NCBI GenBank assembly: GCA_046590195.1
Contig: JBKJTP010000284.1
Coordinates: 1 to 18,085, forward strand
DNA length: 18,085 nucleotides
Source: JBKJTP01 sp046590195
Lineage (GTDB): Bacteria > Bacteroidota > Ignavibacteria > Palsa-1295
Direction: 5' to 3'
This document shows, piece after piece, positions 1 through 7,512 of this stretch. A model generated the notes under the pieces. The model was not told where the DNA came from and ran no database searches. It worked only from the letters and a program-made list of their open reading frames with translations. How positions within the stretch are numbered: position 1 is the first letter of the stretch; every line of letters begins with the position of its first letter. Position numbers and translations under genes: made by a program.

Positions 1-114
1 CTCTGCCTGCACCTGTCCATTAAAGTCCTGACCTTGCTTCAACACCTCCTTAGTTCGCTCGTCGGAGCAACTTCCCAATCCGACTACGAAAAGCACCAAG
101 AATAAATATCGCAT
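1..114 (-). CDS. Lipoprotein, N-terminal part only (runs off the window)
   Basis: Reading the minus strand from the ATG at 114 gives 38 uninterrupted codons to the window edge. The product starts MRYLFLVLFVVGLGSC, a short basic start, a hydrophobic stretch and a lipobox-like LGSC. Cys16 would be the lipidated residue. A polar, Lys/Glu/Gln-rich sequence follows, as expected just after a lipoprotein anchor. I cannot assign a family because the rest lies outside the window. No Shine-Dalgarno is visible. A TAGTTTG-like element, one base short of the Bacteroidota -7 box, ends just before the ATG, so a leaderless or very short leader is possible. It is divergent from the glycosyltransferase at 288. 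Confidence 0.62.
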   Translation of the reverse strand, partial: MRYLFLVLFVVGLGSCSDERTKEVLKQGQDFNGQVQAE

Positions 115-236
115 TGCAAACTAACCGGGTTCTAGCACTGAACATTCAGCCAGAAAATCATGTCCTTGCTGAGCCAAGGTGCATGAATGTCGGCCTCTGG
201 GCACGAACGGCCACCGCAGGGCATTTACCTCAACTA

Positions 237-270
237 TAGCCAGGCACCTTCAGGATTGTAGTCAGGCGCC
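237..270. repeat. Imperfect direct repeat, two 12-mers with 22-bp period
   Basis: The 12-mers TAGCCAGGCACC (237-248) and TAGTCAGGCGCC (259-270) match at 10 of 12 positions and start 22 bp apart, about two helical turns. They lie in the 173-bp divergent region between the lipoprotein (114) and the glycosyltransferase start (288). Paired sites on one helix face suggest a regulator dimer site, but no regulator is identified. Apart from this, 115-287 shows no gene and no clear promoter. Confidence 0.35.
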
Positions 271-287
271 CGAAATTACTCTCTCCG

Positions 288-1862
288 TTGCTGCTCGAAC
301 TCGATAGCTCTCAAACACAAATTCGCACACGCTCTTCCACCCTTTGGCTCATCGTCTTCGGCGGGATCGGTGCCGCCCTGCTACTGCTGCAGGCGATCGA
401 TTACATCAACTTCGCAGTCGATGACGTCTTCATTACTCTTCGCGTAGCGCAGAACGCCGCGAATGGTCTAGGCCTCGTCTATAATCCAGGCGAGTGGGTC
501 GAGGGATATTCGAACTTCCTCTGGACCGTGATGATCGCGGGCATCGCGAAGGTCTTCGGCACATCCTACGATCAGCCTTACGCATTGATGTGGGTCGCGA
601 AGGGCCTGAGCTTCGTTGCGGGACTCGCTACGCTGCTGCTGCTCTATCGCGTCGCGAAGCTTCGCATGCGCTCGTCGTTCTTCTCGCTGTTGACGGTGCT
701 GGCACTTATTGCCACCGGCTCATTCGTGCTCTGGATGTGTGGCGGCCTCGAAGGGACATTCTACGCGATGCTGCTTATAGCATCGATGCTGTTGCTAGAG
801 AAGTATCGCCAGACTTCCGACACGAAGTACTTCGTCCACCTTGGCATCCTTCTCTTTCTCGCGTCGATCACGAGGCCCGAAGTTCTGATGCACAGCGGCG
901 TGATGTTGCTGGTGATCTTCGTTTCAGTGGCGAAGGATGATCGCAAAGCATTGCTCATTGAGACGCTGATACCGTATGGCGTGCTCATGGCCATGTTCTT
1001 TGCTTGGCGCTGGTTCACGTATCACGATCTGCTGCCGAATACGTTCTACGCGAAGACGACAGGCGGACTCAAGAGCTATGTGCTTGGCATCAAGTATCTG
1101 CTTGCAGGTATGATCTTCATCGCAGGACCATTCATTCTGGCGATACCGCTTACCATTGCACGCGGCATCAAGTCCGATATCACGGTTCGCGCAGCAGTGG
1201 CGCTCATCGCAAGCACTTCGTTCTTCGTTAGCTATAGCAGTGGCGATTGGATGGCTGGCTTCCGCTTCATCATGCCGCTTGCACCGATCTTACTGCTCTT
1301 CGGTGTGGAAGCGATCAAGAGCTTTGCAATAAAGATCGATCTCGCCGACAGGCGCGCAATGGCATCGCTCGCTGTCGTTACGTTGATCATCCTCTCGGGT
1401 ATGGTCTTCGCTGCGCGGCAGATGGTTAGAGGCTCGATCCAAACGATGCCAACCGGCTACAGCCAGATCACAGGACATGCTGTTGGCTGGCATGAAGAGA
1501 TCGGCAACTGGTTTGCAGACAGCACCGATGGCCGCCGCACCATCGCTACTGGTGAGGCTGGCATGATCGCTTACCTCAATCCGAACATGCGTGTGATCGA
1601 TCTCTATGGCTTACTCGATCACTACATCGCGCATACCAAAAAGAAGAAGCTGCCGCTGGACGCGAATTACCTCTTCGATCAGAAGCCGGATTACATTCTA
1701 CTCTACGGAAGTGGAGCTGCGGCCACCGTGGTCTCATTCTCCCATAATTCGAGCGACTTTCCGAGCGTGGTAGCGACAAGCCCACGCTTCGCGCAGGAAT
1801 ACCAGCTCAAAAAGCACTTCATTTCGCTGGATCTGTTCGAGCGCAAGCCCGCCCAGCCATAA
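288..1862 (+). CDS. GT-C type membrane glycosyltransferase (AftB/ZomB-like)
   Basis: A 524-residue polytopic membrane protein. After a short cytoplasmic N-terminus comes a first hydrophobic segment (about 19-40). Next is Asp45-Asp46 in FAVDDVFIT, the acidic pair on the first extracytoplasmic loop typical of GT-C enzymes. The following stretch at residues 59-80 (NGLGLVYNPG, then EGYSNFLWT) is characteristic of the group containing mycobacterial AftB and related bacterial proteins. Many more hydrophobic helices follow, then a soluble C-terminal part from about residue 400. Such enzymes move a sugar from a polyprenyl-phosphate donor to an acceptor outside the membrane; donor and acceptor here are unknown. 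The only start codon in the open frame is TTG at 288, because an in-frame stop lies at 237-239 and the next Met is internal. No Shine-Dalgarno is seen. Confidence 0.75.
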   Translation: MLLELDSSQTQIRTRSSTLWLIVFGGIGAALLLLQAIDYINFAVDDVFITLRVAQNAANGLGLVYNPGEWVEGYSNFLWTVMIAGIAKVFGTSYDQPYALMWVAKGLSFVAGLATLLLLYRVAKLRMRSSFFSLLTVLALIATGSFVLWMCGGLEGTFYAMLLIASMLLLEKYRQTSDTKYFVHLGILLFLASITRPEVLMHSGVMLLVIFVSVAKDDRKALLIETLIPYGVLMAMFFAWRWFTYHDLLPNTFYAKTTGGLKSYVLGIKYLLAGMIFIAGPFILAIPLTIARGIKSDITVRAAVALIASTSFFVSYSSGDWMAGFRFIMPLAPILLLFGVEAIKSFAIKIDLADRRAMASLAVVTLIILSGMVFAARQMVRGSIQTMPTGYSQITGHAVGWHEEIGNWFADSTDGRRTIATGEAGMIAYLNPNMRVIDLYGLLDHYIAHTKKKKLPLDANYLFDQKPDYILLYGSGAAATVVSFSHNSSDFPSVVATSPRFAQEYQLKKHFISLDLFERKPAQP

Positions 1863-1893
1863 GTCAGACCATACCCGGCCCTTTATTCAGTCG

Positions 1894-1901
1894 TAAATTT
1901 G
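1894..1901 (+). promoter_or_regulatory. Bacteroidota-type -7 promoter element (TAAATTTG)
   Basis: TAAATTTG is an exact match to the TAnnTTTG -7 consensus of Bacteroidota primary sigma promoters. It lies 64 bp upstream of the carboxylase ATG at 1965 and just after the end of the glycosyltransferase gene. No clear TTTG -33 box is seen. It overlaps an in-frame TTG at 1899, which argues against that codon being the start. Confidence 0.5.
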
Positions 1902-1964
1902 CACAGCCTTCGTTACGAAGGCTCGTCCTCATCACAGAATCCCAGAGCAGAACACTCTCCCTTC

Positions 1965-3623
1965 ATGGCAATCCTAGGCTCAAAGCTCGATAGCAATTCA
2001 CTCCCGTATCAGTCGGCTCTCGACCAGTCCAAAGACCTCCTTCGTAAGTTCGACGCGCTGGCTCAGCAGGTGAAGCTCGGCGGCGGTAAGAAGAATATCG
2101 CCAAGCAGCATGAGAAGGGTAAGATGACTGCCCGCGAGCGCATCGAGAAGCTGATCGATCCTGGCTCGGATTTCATTGAGATCGGGCTCTTCGTCGCTCA
2201 TGGGATGTATGAAACTGAAGGTGGTGCACCATCCGCTGGCGTTGTGATCGGTTTGGCTTGGGTGAGCGGCAAGCAATGTATCATCGTCGCGAACGACGCG
2301 ACTGTCAAAGCAGGCGCGTGGTTTCCGATCACCGGCAAGAAGAATCTTCGCGCGCAGGAGATCTCGATGGAGAATCACCTGCCGATCATTTATCTCGTCG
2401 ATAGCGCCGGAGTTTATCTTCCGATGCAGGACGAGATCTTTCCGGACAAGGAGCACTTCGGCCGCATCTTCCGCAATAACGCAGTGATGTCATCGAAGGG
2501 CATCATTCAGATCTCTGCGATCATGGGACCTTGCGTTGCCGGCGGTGCGTATCTTCCGATCATGTCCGATGAGGCGATAATCGTTGAGAAGACCGGTCAC
2601 GTATTTCTTGCCGGCAGCGCGCTTGTTGAAGCAGCGATCGGCGAAAAGATCGATAACGAGACTCTTGGTGGTGCAAAGACGCATTGCGAGATCTCTGGCG
2701 TAACCGATCACAAGATGAAGGACGATCAGGAAGCGATCGACAAGGTCCGCTCGATCTTCAGCAAGATCGGCAAGCAGACGCACGATCACTTCGATCGTAT
2801 CGAATCAGTCGATCCGCTCTACCCTGCTGACGATCTCTTGACGATCGTGCCACAAGACCGCGCGAAGCCATACGATATGTATCAGGTGATCGCGCGATTG
2901 GTCGATGGCTCGGAGTTCGATGAGTACAAAGCCGATTACGGCAAGACGATCATCTGCGGCTATGCCCGCATTGATGGCTGGGCGGTTGGCGTCGTTGCGA
3001 ACCAGCGCTCGGTCGTGAAGAACGCGAAGGGCGAAATGCAGGTCGGCGGTGTGATCTATTCAGATTCGGCTGATAAGTCTGCACGCTTCATCATGAATTG
3101 CAATCAACGTCATATCCCGCTGGTCTTCCTGCAAGATGTATCGGGCTTCATGGTCGGCTCGCGCAGCGAGCATGGCGGCATCATCAAGGATGGTGCAAAG
3201 ATGGTGAATGCCGTTGCGAATTCGGTTGTGCCGAAGTTCACCTTTATCGTCGGCAATTCATACGGTGCAGGCAACTACGCGATGTGTGGCAAGGCGTACG
3301 ATCCCCGATTGATCTTCAGTTGGCCGACGGCGCAGCTTGCCGTGATGGGCGGCGCACAAGCCTCGAAGACATTGCTCTCGATCAAGATCGCGAGCTTGCA
3401 GAAGACCGGTGAGAAGATCTCGGACGAGAAGCAGCAACAGATGCTGAAGGAGATCGCCGACCGTTATACCGAGCAGACGGGGCCGCTCTATGGAGCTGCG
3501 CGCCTATGGACAGATGGCATCATCGATCCACGTGACACCCGTAAGATCGTATCCGCAGGTATCGAGATGGCGAACCATGCGCCAAGTATTCCGCCGTTCA
3601 ACGTCGGCGTTATTCAGACCTGA
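1965..3623 (+). CDS. Acyl-CoA carboxylase, carboxyltransferase (beta) subunit
   Basis: This is the subunit that transfers CO2 from carboxybiotin to an acyl-CoA. The product is 552 residues, normal length for the propionyl-/methylcrotonyl-CoA carboxylase beta family, with N- and C-terminal crotonase-fold halves. Diagnostic stretches are GGAYLPIMSDE in the first half and GSRSEHGGIIKDGAKMV, GNSYGAGNYAMCG and SWPTAQLAVMGG in the second. The GAGNYAMCG and ARLWTDGIIDPRDTR motifs resemble methylcrotonyl-CoA carboxylase beta more than propionyl-CoA carboxylase, but substrate cannot be fixed from sequence. The biotin carboxylase/BCCP partner is not in the window. ATG 1965 is preferred over an in-frame TTG at 1899 because the promoter element overlaps the latter and the intervening 22 residues are low-complexity. 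No Shine-Dalgarno is seen. Confidence 0.93.
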   Translation: MAILGSKLDSNSLPYQSALDQSKDLLRKFDALAQQVKLGGGKKNIAKQHEKGKMTARERIEKLIDPGSDFIEIGLFVAHGMYETEGGAPSAGVVIGLAWVSGKQCIIVANDATVKAGAWFPITGKKNLRAQEISMENHLPIIYLVDSAGVYLPMQDEIFPDKEHFGRIFRNNAVMSSKGIIQISAIMGPCVAGGAYLPIMSDEAIIVEKTGHVFLAGSALVEAAIGEKIDNETLGGAKTHCEISGVTDHKMKDDQEAIDKVRSIFSKIGKQTHDHFDRIESVDPLYPADDLLTIVPQDRAKPYDMYQVIARLVDGSEFDEYKADYGKTIICGYARIDGWAVGVVANQRSVVKNAKGEMQVGGVIYSDSADKSARFIMNCNQRHIPLVFLQDVSGFMVGSRSEHGGIIKDGAKMVNAVANSVVPKFTFIVGNSYGAGNYAMCGKAYDPRLIFSWPTAQLAVMGGAQASKTLLSIKIASLQKTGEKISDEKQQQMLKEIADRYTEQTGPLYGAARLWTDGIIDPRDTRKIVSAGIEMANHAPSIPPFNVGVIQT

Positions 3624-3639
3624 TCAAGAAGCGACCGAT

Positions 3640-4068
3640 TTACGGTAATCGTGGGTCATTGCTTCTGCCCGTCAGGTTGCCTTTGCCACTCGCGGCATCG
3701 ACCGAACTGACAAGCGACACGCTGCAAAAGATGCTGTCGAAGACCTCCTCCGACAATCGCCGGGCTAAGCGAGCGGCAAAGAAACGTTGCTCGTCGTGAT
3801 CCTTCGCATTCGTGAATTCCCCTTCGACAAAAACGCTCACGCCTTTCAGCGTGCTGTCGGCCGCCCCATTCGCAGGCAAGATCCTCGCCACGGTGAATGG
3901 CGTTTTAGTTGAGTCCATATACGTAAGTGGTGCTTTTGCCTGACCCTCCGTGTTGTCGGACTCGTGGTAGTAAACGGTATGGTCACCGCTGTGGATCTCG
4001 GTGTCGAGGAGATCACCACAGCCAGAGAGAAGAAGCGCGCAAAGGCAGAGCAGAATTCGAGTATTCAT
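3640..4068 (-). CDS. Lipoprotein, paralogue of the gene at 4082-4525
   Basis: A 142-residue lipoprotein with signal MNTRILLCLCALLLSGC; LSGC is a good lipobox and Cys17 the expected lipidated residue. No known domain is recognised. It aligns with its upstream neighbour: both continue CGD-L after the lipobox, then an SG/QG-x-[HY]T-[VI] strand, then a DST-[KE]-[TS]-PFT motif, and both end with DPRL near the C-terminus. Only 13 bp separate it from the upstream gene on the same strand, so the two form an operon with this one second. Its stop lies 16 bp from the convergent carboxylase stop, with a short CGATT/AATCG inverted repeat across the junction. Function unknown; a periplasm- or surface-facing role is inferred. 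Confidence 0.75.
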   Translation of the reverse strand: MNTRILLCLCALLLSGCGDLLDTEIHSGDHTVYYHESDNTEGQAKAPLTYMDSTKTPFTVARILPANGAADSTLKGVSVFVEGEFTNAKDHDEQRFFAARLARRLSEEVFDSIFCSVSLVSSVDAASGKGNLTGRSNDPRLP

Positions 4069-4081
4069 GCGTAGCGGAAAA

Positions 4082-4525
4082 TCAGGATACAGCTTTGGTC
4101 ATTTCAAGAGAATCGAGTCTCGGATCCACACTGGTACCTGTTGTGTGGAATCGGGCCTTCGGTGTCAGCGATGGATAGAGATAGATCGTGCAGGTATCCC
4201 CGTTGAACAACTTCCTGGAGTAGCCCCGCGCGATCGTTGATGCCAGGATCGCCCGTCTTTCGTCTGTGAGATCTCCATTTCGGCTCACAGCAATGTCCAT
4301 TCGATAATGATGCTGCGCTGCCGATCCGTTCAACCGGAACTCGGTGAATGGTGACTCTGTGGAATCGAGATGCTGCGCAAGACTCTCGACTAGAGGTTTG
4401 AGAGTTGTGTCAGAATACCGGATCGTATACTTTCCTTGCTTCAGCTGCGATTCCAACATATCACCACAAGAGGATAGGCCGAAGAGCACGACGATCATCA
4501 GTAGGCAGGCTTTTGAGAACATCAT
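4082..4525 (-). CDS. Lipoprotein, first gene of a tandem paralogous pair
   Basis: A 147-residue lipoprotein starting with adjacent Met codons (ATG at 4525 or 4522). Its signal ends in GLSSC and Cys20 is the expected acylated residue. After the anchor it reads GDMLESQLKQG, a beta-strand-like YTIRY segment, DSTESPFTEF and a C-terminal SVDPRLDS, all with counterparts in the downstream gene. The central halves have diverged. I recognise no family. It leads a two-gene minus-strand operon and is divergent from the exported protein at 4634, with about 108 bp between starts. The paired lipoproteins plus a nearby exported protein suggest envelope work, but nothing shows an enzymatic activity. Confidence 0.75.
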   Translation of the reverse strand: MMFSKACLLMIVVLFGLSSCGDMLESQLKQGKYTIRYSDTTLKPLVESLAQHLDSTESPFTEFRLNGSAAQHHYRMDIAVSRNGDLTDERRAILASTIARGYSRKLFNGDTCTIYLYPSLTPKARFHTTGTSVDPRLDSLEMTKAVS

Positions 4526-4633
4526 TGTGACAGTAGAGATGAACAGAAACTCACGTGCGCGTGCTTAGAATGCCATTGCGCAACTTTGGATGCAGGGACG
4601 GTGGTTAGGTTGCAGTCCTCAAATTTACGACAA

Positions 4634-5014
4634 ATGATGTCAAAGTATTTGTTTCTCGCTCTCGCAGCGTTGTCCTTCGGTTTCGCAACGGCGGACACAG
4701 AGCCGGTGTTCAAGTCGCCTCGTAAGTTCTATCGTCCGGGTGATACGATCCAGGTATCGATCGAACGCGACACCACGCTTGATGTCGCATTCTGCACCGG
4801 TCAGAAGCAGGCAACGGTCTTCTACAAGATCGAGAAGCAGCAAGGCGATGCATGGATATCCATTTACAACACCTCATCGATCTGTCAAACGAACATGCCT
4901 GCTACGATGAAGGCTGGCAAGGGATTTACGATCAAGCACTTTCTGCTTGATGAGGGCCGGTTCCGCGTTGTGGTCTCGGGCCAATACATCTCGAACGAGT
5001 TCGAGCTTAAGTAA
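4634..5014 (+). CDS. Small exported protein, unknown function
   Basis: A 126-residue product starting MMSKYLFLALAALSFGFATADT, a typical signal peptide with cleavage probably after ATA. The mature part is about 105 residues with alternating polar/hydrophobic strands, RPGDTIQVSIER near the start and GRFRVVVSGQYISNEFELK at the end. This looks like a single Ig-like/beta-sandwich domain. Two cysteines (CTGQKQ and SSICQT) could form a disulfide. No family is recognised with certainty. The ATG pair at 4634/4637 is chosen over an in-frame TTG at 4586 because it places the signal peptide at the N-terminus. An imperfect -7-like element (TAGGTTGC, 4606-4613) lies upstream. The gene ends in a strong terminator. 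Confidence 0.72.
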   Translation: MMSKYLFLALAALSFGFATADTEPVFKSPRKFYRPGDTIQVSIERDTTLDVAFCTGQKQATVFYKIEKQQGDAWISIYNTSSICQTNMPATMKAGKGFTIKHFLLDEGRFRVVVSGQYISNEFELK

Positions 5015-5033
5015 ATAGCAATTCTACTATAGA

Positions 5034-5070
5034 AAAGGGACGCCTGCGTTAGCAAGCGTCCCTTTCTGTT
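5034..5070 (+). terminator. Rho-independent terminator, probably bidirectional
   Basis: AAAGGGACGC (5034-5043) pairs perfectly with GCGTCCCTTT (5056-5065). The 12-base loop contains a further TGC/GCA pairing. It lies 20 bp after the exported protein and before the convergent transglutaminase-like gene; A-rich and T-rich flanks would serve both directions. Confidence 0.85.
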
Positions 5071-5132
5071 TCTCACAATTTGCCGATCGAAGATGGAGCA
5101 GCATAACGAACTCCTCTATCCTGCAAGAGATA

Positions 5133-6323
5133 CTAGACCTTTGCGTATCGAGCTTTAACTGTTGCTTCTGTGCTCTGCGCGGGCAATCCACGAGAAGAAG
5201 CCGAGGATGCATCGAATGATACACCATCATGAGTTCGAGGCAGAAGACCGTGAAGTGTGGCAAACAACTTCACTCTGAACGAAGCGACACTCTTTGAACG
5301 TAGGCCAAGGTGCGACCCTCTGCCAACGAATAATGCTACGGCCAAGAGAAGGCCAAGCACGAGCATCGTAAGTGATAGATACCAGAGTGGTTTCAAGAGC
5401 GTAAGATGGTACCGTGGTGTGAAGCGATCCGCGATGAGAAGTTTCGGATCGCTTGCGCCCATGAGGAATGAGCGTAAGCCACGCGTTGCCGCAAGTGGGA
5501 GCTGGTCAAAGACACCAGCGAGCGGCGAAAGGAATGCGTAGCGGTTCAGGTACCTCTCGCTGTAATCGGTGGTTGCGAGTAACGAGGCTGATGGGATGAG
5601 TGATCGAAACTCTTCGATGAGTGATTCCGCGCTGCGCTGAGCGACTGCACTCTGATAATACTTTACCTCAAGCTCTTGCGGCTTCGCGAGCAATGCTTCA
5701 CGCAGTTCCACGACAGAAAGCACGGTCTCATCACCCTTCACAGTGAAGTAACACGAGTAATTCGGGTCGAGCATCTCCCAGCGTGACGACACAGCGTTGA
5801 AGTACTCAATCACGTTATGGCCATTTCCACCGAAGCCATCTGTGCCAGTGAAATTCCAAATGCGAGACTGGACATCATATTCGCGAAGCTTTTCATGTGA
5901 AGAGAGTGCCATGCCGTAGCAATCCATCACTCTGCCCGATGCGAATGCATTCAAACATTCCTCGGGAGAATCGGACTGGACGATCGGAAGATCGTATCGG
6001 CGAGTGATCTGGTTAAATGGCTCAAGGATCGCCTTTACTTCACCGATCGAACTTGCAGTCACCTCATGGATCGGAGGCAACTCTGCATACAGCGATGCAG
6101 CCTGAACAGGCTTATAGCTCTCAAGAGCTAAGCGGGAGTGATGCGTTGACGACAGGAACATCGTTGTACCTGCAAACCCGAGGGTGAGGAACAACCACGT
6201 TAGCGTCTTGATGACGCGACGATTGTTGGCGGCAAACTGGAGCATATCGCTCTGATATTTTGGCAAAGGTCCGGGCAAGGGACCGTAATTGTCTCTCGCC
6301 TGACCCGCAATGTACAGGTTCAT
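5133..6323 (-). CDS. Membrane-anchored transglutaminase-like (papain-fold) protein
   Basis: A 396-residue protein. A basic N-terminus (NNRR-K, residues 33-39) precedes a transmembrane helix at about 40-58. A globular part follows to about residue 300, then a second transmembrane helix at about 312-334 and a polar tail. The globular part has the three landmarks of the transglutaminase-like core: Cys135 in RVMDCYGMA, His169 in GNGHNVIEYF and Asp186 in EMLDPNYS, with family-like spacing. The core would sit outside the cytoplasmic membrane. Bacterial members are usually cysteine proteases or amidases rather than crosslinkers, so the reaction is open. A weak -7-like element (TAAATTTT on the minus strand, about 6349-6356) precedes the start. 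It is divergent from the LOG-family gene, with a palindrome between them. Confidence 0.72.
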   Translation of the reverse strand: MNLYIAGQARDNYGPLPGPLPKYQSDMLQFAANNRRVIKTLTWLFLTLGFAGTTMFLSSTHHSRLALESYKPVQAASLYAELPPIHEVTASSIGEVKAILEPFNQITRRYDLPIVQSDSPEECLNAFASGRVMDCYGMALSSHEKLREYDVQSRIWNFTGTDGFGGNGHNVIEYFNAVSSRWEMLDPNYSCYFTVKGDETVLSVVELREALLAKPQELEVKYYQSAVAQRSAESLIEEFRSLIPSASLLATTDYSERYLNRYAFLSPLAGVFDQLPLAATRGLRSFLMGASDPKLLIADRFTPRYHLTLLKPLWYLSLTMLVLGLLLAVALFVGRGSHLGLRSKSVASFRVKLFATLHGLLPRTHDGVSFDASSASSRGLPAQSTEATVKARYAKV

Positions 6324-6364
6324 ACGAGAGAGGGATCAGCTCTGGGCTGTGAAAATTTAACACG

Positions 6365-6382
6365 CTCGCCTCCTTTGGCGAG
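6365..6382. repeat. Short inverted repeat (6-bp arms) in divergent region
   Basis: CTCGCC (6365-6370) and GGCGAG (6377-6382) are separated by TCCTTT, upstream of the transglutaminase-like gene. It could be a small hairpin in that transcript's leader or an operator half. There is no T-tract, so a terminator is unlikely. Confidence 0.3.
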
Positions 6383-6396
6383 GAGACTTGATGAGG

Positions 6397-6417
6397 TAAT
6401 AGCTGTGTCAGCTATTA
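6397..6417. promoter_or_regulatory. Perfect 9-bp palindrome, candidate operator
   Basis: TAATAGCTG (6397-6405) and CAGCTATTA (6409-6417) are perfect inverted repeats around a TGT centre, within the 219-bp region between divergent starts at 6323 and 6543. Dyad symmetry of this size, near but outside coding sequence and without a T-run, fits a dimeric repressor or activator site better than a terminator. A smaller dyad, CATTA-AA-TAATG, lies at 6453-6464. Confidence 0.45.
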
Positions 6418-6542
6418 TGTTTCCCCACTTTCCTTACATCTCGGAGAACTTGCATTAAATAATGTGCGATCCTAGATTCTACTATGCGAGGCGCAAAGAA
6501 GTGCACAGTTATCATACACTGCTGCCCTAAATTCGTACAGTT

Positions 6543-7124
6543 ATGACAAATACCCACCGCTCCGTTTGCGTGTTCTGCGGCTCCGCTAAAGGCGATCAGC
6601 ATTACGAATTTTATGCTCTCGAGTTGGGGAAGCAGCTCGCTCAGGCGAACACGACGCTCATCTATGGTGGCGGCAATATCGGGCTAATGGGAATTCTCGC
6701 TGACGAGGCCCTTCGGCGATCAGGAAGAGTCGTCGGAGTGATCCCGCAATTTCTGATCGATCTTGAGGTAGCACACCATGGGCTAACAGAACTCATCGTC
6801 GTTCAGTCGATGCACGAACGTAAAGCAGAGATGGCCGCTCGTTCAGATGCATTCGTTGCACTGCCTGGAGGCTTCGGCACAATGGAAGAATTCTTCGAGG
6901 TGCTAACCTGGCTTCAACTCGGGCTGCATAACAAGCCATGCATATTGCTCAACGTAAATGCCTTCTACACTCCCCTACTTCAATTTCTTCAGTCAGCGCA
7001 TGACGCAGGGTTCATCTCAGCAGAAAGCATGAGCTTGGTGAGGGTATGCAATACGACTGATGAGCTGATGGAGATCATCAGCAACTTACCACAAGAAGAT
7101 CGTTTTCAGGAAGAGCGCACCTAG
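6543..7124 (+). CDS. LOG-family nucleoside 5'-monophosphate phosphoribohydrolase
   Basis: A 193-residue cytoplasmic protein of the TIGR00730/LOG family, which cleaves the N-glycosidic bond of nucleoside monophosphates (cytokinin nucleotides in plants; AMP-like substrates in many bacteria). Key marks are the N-terminal VFCGSAKG, the YGGGNIGLMG nucleotide loop (41-50), MHERKAEMA (90-98) and the family signature PGGFGTMEE (108-116) with the catalytic Arg/Glu environment. The length is usual. No Shine-Dalgarno precedes ATG 6543. A one-off -7 element (TAAATTCG, 6528-6535) ends eight bases before it, so the mRNA may be nearly leaderless. A 45-codon ORF follows after 6 bp, and a terminator after that. 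Confidence 0.9.
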   Translation: MTNTHRSVCVFCGSAKGDQHYEFYALELGKQLAQANTTLIYGGGNIGLMGILADEALRRSGRVVGVIPQFLIDLEVAHHGLTELIVVQSMHERKAEMAARSDAFVALPGGFGTMEEFFEVLTWLQLGLHNKPCILLNVNAFYTPLLQFLQSAHDAGFISAESMSLVRVCNTTDELMEIISNLPQEDRFQEERT

Positions 7125-7130
7125 AAGCGC

Positions 7131-7268
7131 ATGTATCGTGGAGGCATTATCAATTTGCACAAAGGTGCTGGCGATGATACCGAAACGCAGGGGCTTCCCA
7201 ATGAATCGGTACCTCCAAAAAATCAGAGAGCCGCTGATATCAACGGTGTAGAGTGGCGGGGCGAATAG
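7131..7268 (+). CDS. Possible 45-residue small protein
   Basis: ATG at 7131, six bases after the LOG-family stop, opens 45 codons ending in TAG at 7266-7268. A strong terminator starts 17 bp later, so the ORF is probably in the same transcript. The product is hydrophilic (MYRGGIINLHKGAGDDTE at the start, VEWRGE at the end) with no signal peptide or membrane segment. There is no good Shine-Dalgarno, and translation would depend on coupling. It could equally be 3' UTR. Confidence 0.4.
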   Translation: MYRGGIINLHKGAGDDTETQGLPNESVPPKNQRAADINGVEWRGE

Positions 7269-7284
7269 GCAAGAAACAATGTGA

Positions 7285-7314
7285 AGACCCGCGGAAGCGG
7301 GTCTCTTTCGTTTT
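7285..7314 (+). terminator. Rho-independent terminator of the LOG-family transcript
   Basis: AGACCCGC (7285-7292) pairs with GCGGGTCT (7297-7304) across a GGAA tetraloop, followed by a T-rich stretch ending CGTTTT. It separates the LOG unit from the convergent small gene at 7336. Confidence 0.88.
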
Positions 7315-7335
7315 ACTAACTATGTATCAGAAATC

Positions 7336-7512
7336 TTACCGTCCTTTCATCTTCTTCATTAGCCATACGATGGCTAGTACGATGAGAATGATGAAGATGG
7401 CGCCAGCCCAAAAGCCGACTTTGAGAATGTCCCCGATGAGTTCGCAGCCCGCGAATGCCAACGGCATCATGAGTGCGATGAGAAACAGAATGCGTTGCTT
7501 TGCCCGGTGCAT
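7336..7512 (-). CDS. Small lipoprotein/membrane protein, 58 residues
   Basis: The minus-strand ORF from ATG 7512 to TAA 7336 encodes 58 residues. There is a basic N-terminus (MHRAKQR), a hydrophobic segment ending LAFAGC (lipobox-like, Phe at -3 is unusual), then ELIGDILKVGFWAGA, a second hydrophobic helix (about 35-51) and a basic end LMKKMKGR. This layout, with a GDI[FL]K[AV]G motif after the cysteine followed by one membrane helix, resembles a small family I recall as common in Bacteroidota genomes; its function is unknown. The opposite strand is also open here, but its product looks artefactual, so this strand is the better call. Confidence 0.68.
   Translation of the reverse strand: MHRAKQRILFLIALMMPLAFAGCELIGDILKVGFWAGAIFIILIVLAIVWLMKKMKGR

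Noticed and set aside
1899..1964. Upstream TTG start for the carboxylase
   Set aside because: The TTG is part of a TAAATTTG promoter element and the extra 22 residues do not resemble family N-termini.
1998..2456. Minus-strand open frame of 152 codons inside the carboxylase
   Set aside because: It is a shadow of a highly conserved gene; no signal of its own.
6365..6382. Small hairpin considered as a terminator
   Set aside because: The stem is only 6 bp, no T-tract follows in either direction, and it lies upstream of both neighbours.
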